DNA of 42,766 bases. Origin: Asaia bogorensis (GTDB lineage: Bacteria; Pseudomonadota; Alphaproteobacteria; SHVZ01). This document shows, piece by piece, positions 41,811-42,766 of this stretch. Where the stretch lies: positions 1 to 42,766 of the forward strand of contig CAMDFP010000007.1 of NCBI GenBank assembly GCA_945897335.1, given 5' to 3'. The notes under the pieces are model-generated. The model saw only the letters and a list, made by a program, of their open reading frames with translations, was not told where the DNA came from and ran no database searches. How positions within the stretch are numbered: the first letter of the stretch is position 1; each line of letters begins with the position of its first letter. The translations under genes and the position numbers were made by a program.

Positions 41811-42766
41811 TCATGCGCGGAGCGCGCCGCGCCAGACGGATTTGGTGACCTCCAGGATCGCCAGCAGGACGCCGGTCCCGGCGAGCGAGATCGCGATGTC
41901 GTCGAGGTGAAGAGGACCGAAGCGGAAAAGTTCCCGGGCCGGTGGCCAGGTCAGGGCGACCGACAGCAGACCTGCAGCCGTCGCCACCACCAGCCAGAGC
42001 GCGGGATTCGGTCTGACGAAGGCGGTAATCAGCGAGCTTCGGTAGGACCGATTGACCAGGATCAGGCCGATATTGGCGATCACCAGCGAGACGAAGGCCA
42101 GCGCGCGGACCTCCCCCTCGGGCATGCCTCGTGCCTCCGCCAGGAAGTAGATGGTGGCGACGGCTGCAAGCGCGACCAGGCCCTGGAGCAGGCTCCAGGC
42201 GACCAGCGCGGTCGAGAACAGCGGCGCCGCGGGATCCCGTGGTGGTCGCGCCATCAGATCGCTCTCCTCCTTCTCCGCCTCGAAGACGATCGAGCAGACC
42301 GGATCGATCACCATCTCGAGGAAGGCGATGTGGATGGGCGTCAGGATCAGGGGCATGCCGAAGAGCAGTGGCAGGAAGGCCAGGCCCGCGATCGGCACGT
42401 GTACGGCCAGGATGTAGGCCATGGCCTTCCGGAGATTGTCGTAGATCCGCCGGCCGAGCCGGATGGTGCGGACGATGGAACCGAAGTCGTCGTCGAGGAG
42501 CACGAGGGAAGAGGCCTCGCGGGCGACGTCGGTGCCGCGCCCGCCCATGGCGATGCCGATATGCGCAGCCTTGAGCGACGGCGCGTCGTTGACGCCGTCC
42601 CCGGTCATGGCGACGATCTCGCCGGCACCCTTGAGCGCGCTGACGATGCGGAGCTTCTGGGAGGGCGTGATGCGGGCGAAGATGCTCGCCCGCGGCAGCA
42701 GAGCGGCGAGCGCGCCCTCGTCCAGCCCGTCGAGTTCCTCGCCCGAGACCACGGGACCGTCGGCGA
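41811..42766 (-). CDS. P-type cation-transporting ATPase, C-terminal part (cut by window edge)
   Basis: The frame is open to the window edge, so only about the last 317 residues are seen. The visible part begins in the P domain: the hinge motif [14 protein letters not shown] and the preceding [17 protein letters not shown] are complete. Membrane helices follow, including [21 protein letters not shown], marked here by its ends TPIHIAF and CSIVFE. This is the P2 type (calcium- or other cation-pumping) of the proteobacterial kind. The phosphorylated aspartate and the ion-binding helix M4 are outside the window, so the ion cannot be deduced. It should sit in the inner membrane. Confidence 0.9.
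   Translation of the reverse strand, partial: ADGPVVSGEELDGLDEGALAALLPRASIFARITPSQKLRIVSALKGAGEIVAMTGDGVNDAPSLKAAHIGIAMGGRGTDVAREASSLVLLDDDFGSIVRTIRLGRRIYDNLRKAMAYILAVHVPIAGLAFLPLLFGMPLILTPIHIAFLEMVIDPVCSIVFEAEKEESDLMARPPRDPAAPLFSTALVAWSLLQGLVALAAVATIYFLAEARGMPEGEVRALAFVSLVIANIGLILVNRSYRSSLITAFVRPNPALWLVVATAAGLLSVALTWPPARELFRFGPLHLDDIAISLAGTGVLLAILEVTKSVWRGALRA

Overview
The window is GC-rich, densely packed chromosomal DNA of an alphaproteobacterium, probably a soil or water heterotroph. The signs are a DUF1236-type gene, a tripartite tricarboxylate (TctABC) transporter, a TRAP transporter, a class III CoA-transferase, a gamma-glutamyltransferase/oxoprolinase cluster and an alphaproteobacterial-style palindromic repeat. 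The genus cannot be fixed by eye. I see no phage, plasmid, insertion sequence, CRISPR array, rRNA or tRNA, and no gene-free stretch longer than 300 bases (the largest is about 190).

Layout. 1-735: a MetE-like gene cut by the window edge. 851-1320: a decayed SH3-DUF1236 gene. 1459-1698: a small membrane protein. 1706-7346 (minus): an apparent seven-gene operon for a carboxylic acid: two MaoC-type hydratase subunits, a CaiB-type CoA-transferase, TctC, TctB, TctA and a GlcG/HbpS-like protein. 7534-8986: a membrane protein and an L-idonate 5-dehydrogenase-like enzyme. 8983-12585 (minus): two Fe(II)/2-oxoglutarate oxygenases of different families and a TPR-glycosyltransferase, with a divergent MFS transporter (12603-13943). 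13940-15541: a first gamma-glutamyltransferase homologue. 15677-16162: an unrecognised conserved-looking protein. 16327-19545: a large secreted metalloprotease behind a recognisable promoter and a perfect 14-bp palindrome. 19621-21509: an aldo/keto reductase and a PEP mutase/isocitrate lyase superfamily enzyme. 21521-21661: a palindromic repeat between convergent genes. 21669-24333 (minus): a serine beta-lactamase-like hydrolase and an MFS transporter. 24483-25978: an NTF2-like protein and the AzlC/AzlD pair.

25983-32975 is the most coherent system: a TetR regulator, divergent from shikimate/quinate dehydrogenase, a TRAP transporter (DctP-DctQ-DctM), type II 3-dehydroquinate dehydratase and a fused 3-dehydroshikimate dehydratase/HPPD-like protein. 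Together these would import quinate or shikimate and convert it to protocatechuate. A TetR-like operator lies between regulator and operon, and a 12-bp hairpin closes the operon.

33035-41242 is a second operon: a gamma-glutamyltransferase homologue, an oligopeptide-type binding protein, a SelA-like PLP enzyme, and the B and A subunits of a hydantoinase/5-oxoprolinase. This suggests use of a gamma-glutamyl, oxoproline or hydantoin-like compound, but the cluster has no permease. The window ends with cytochrome b561 and the C-terminal part of a P-type cation ATPase, both on the minus strand.
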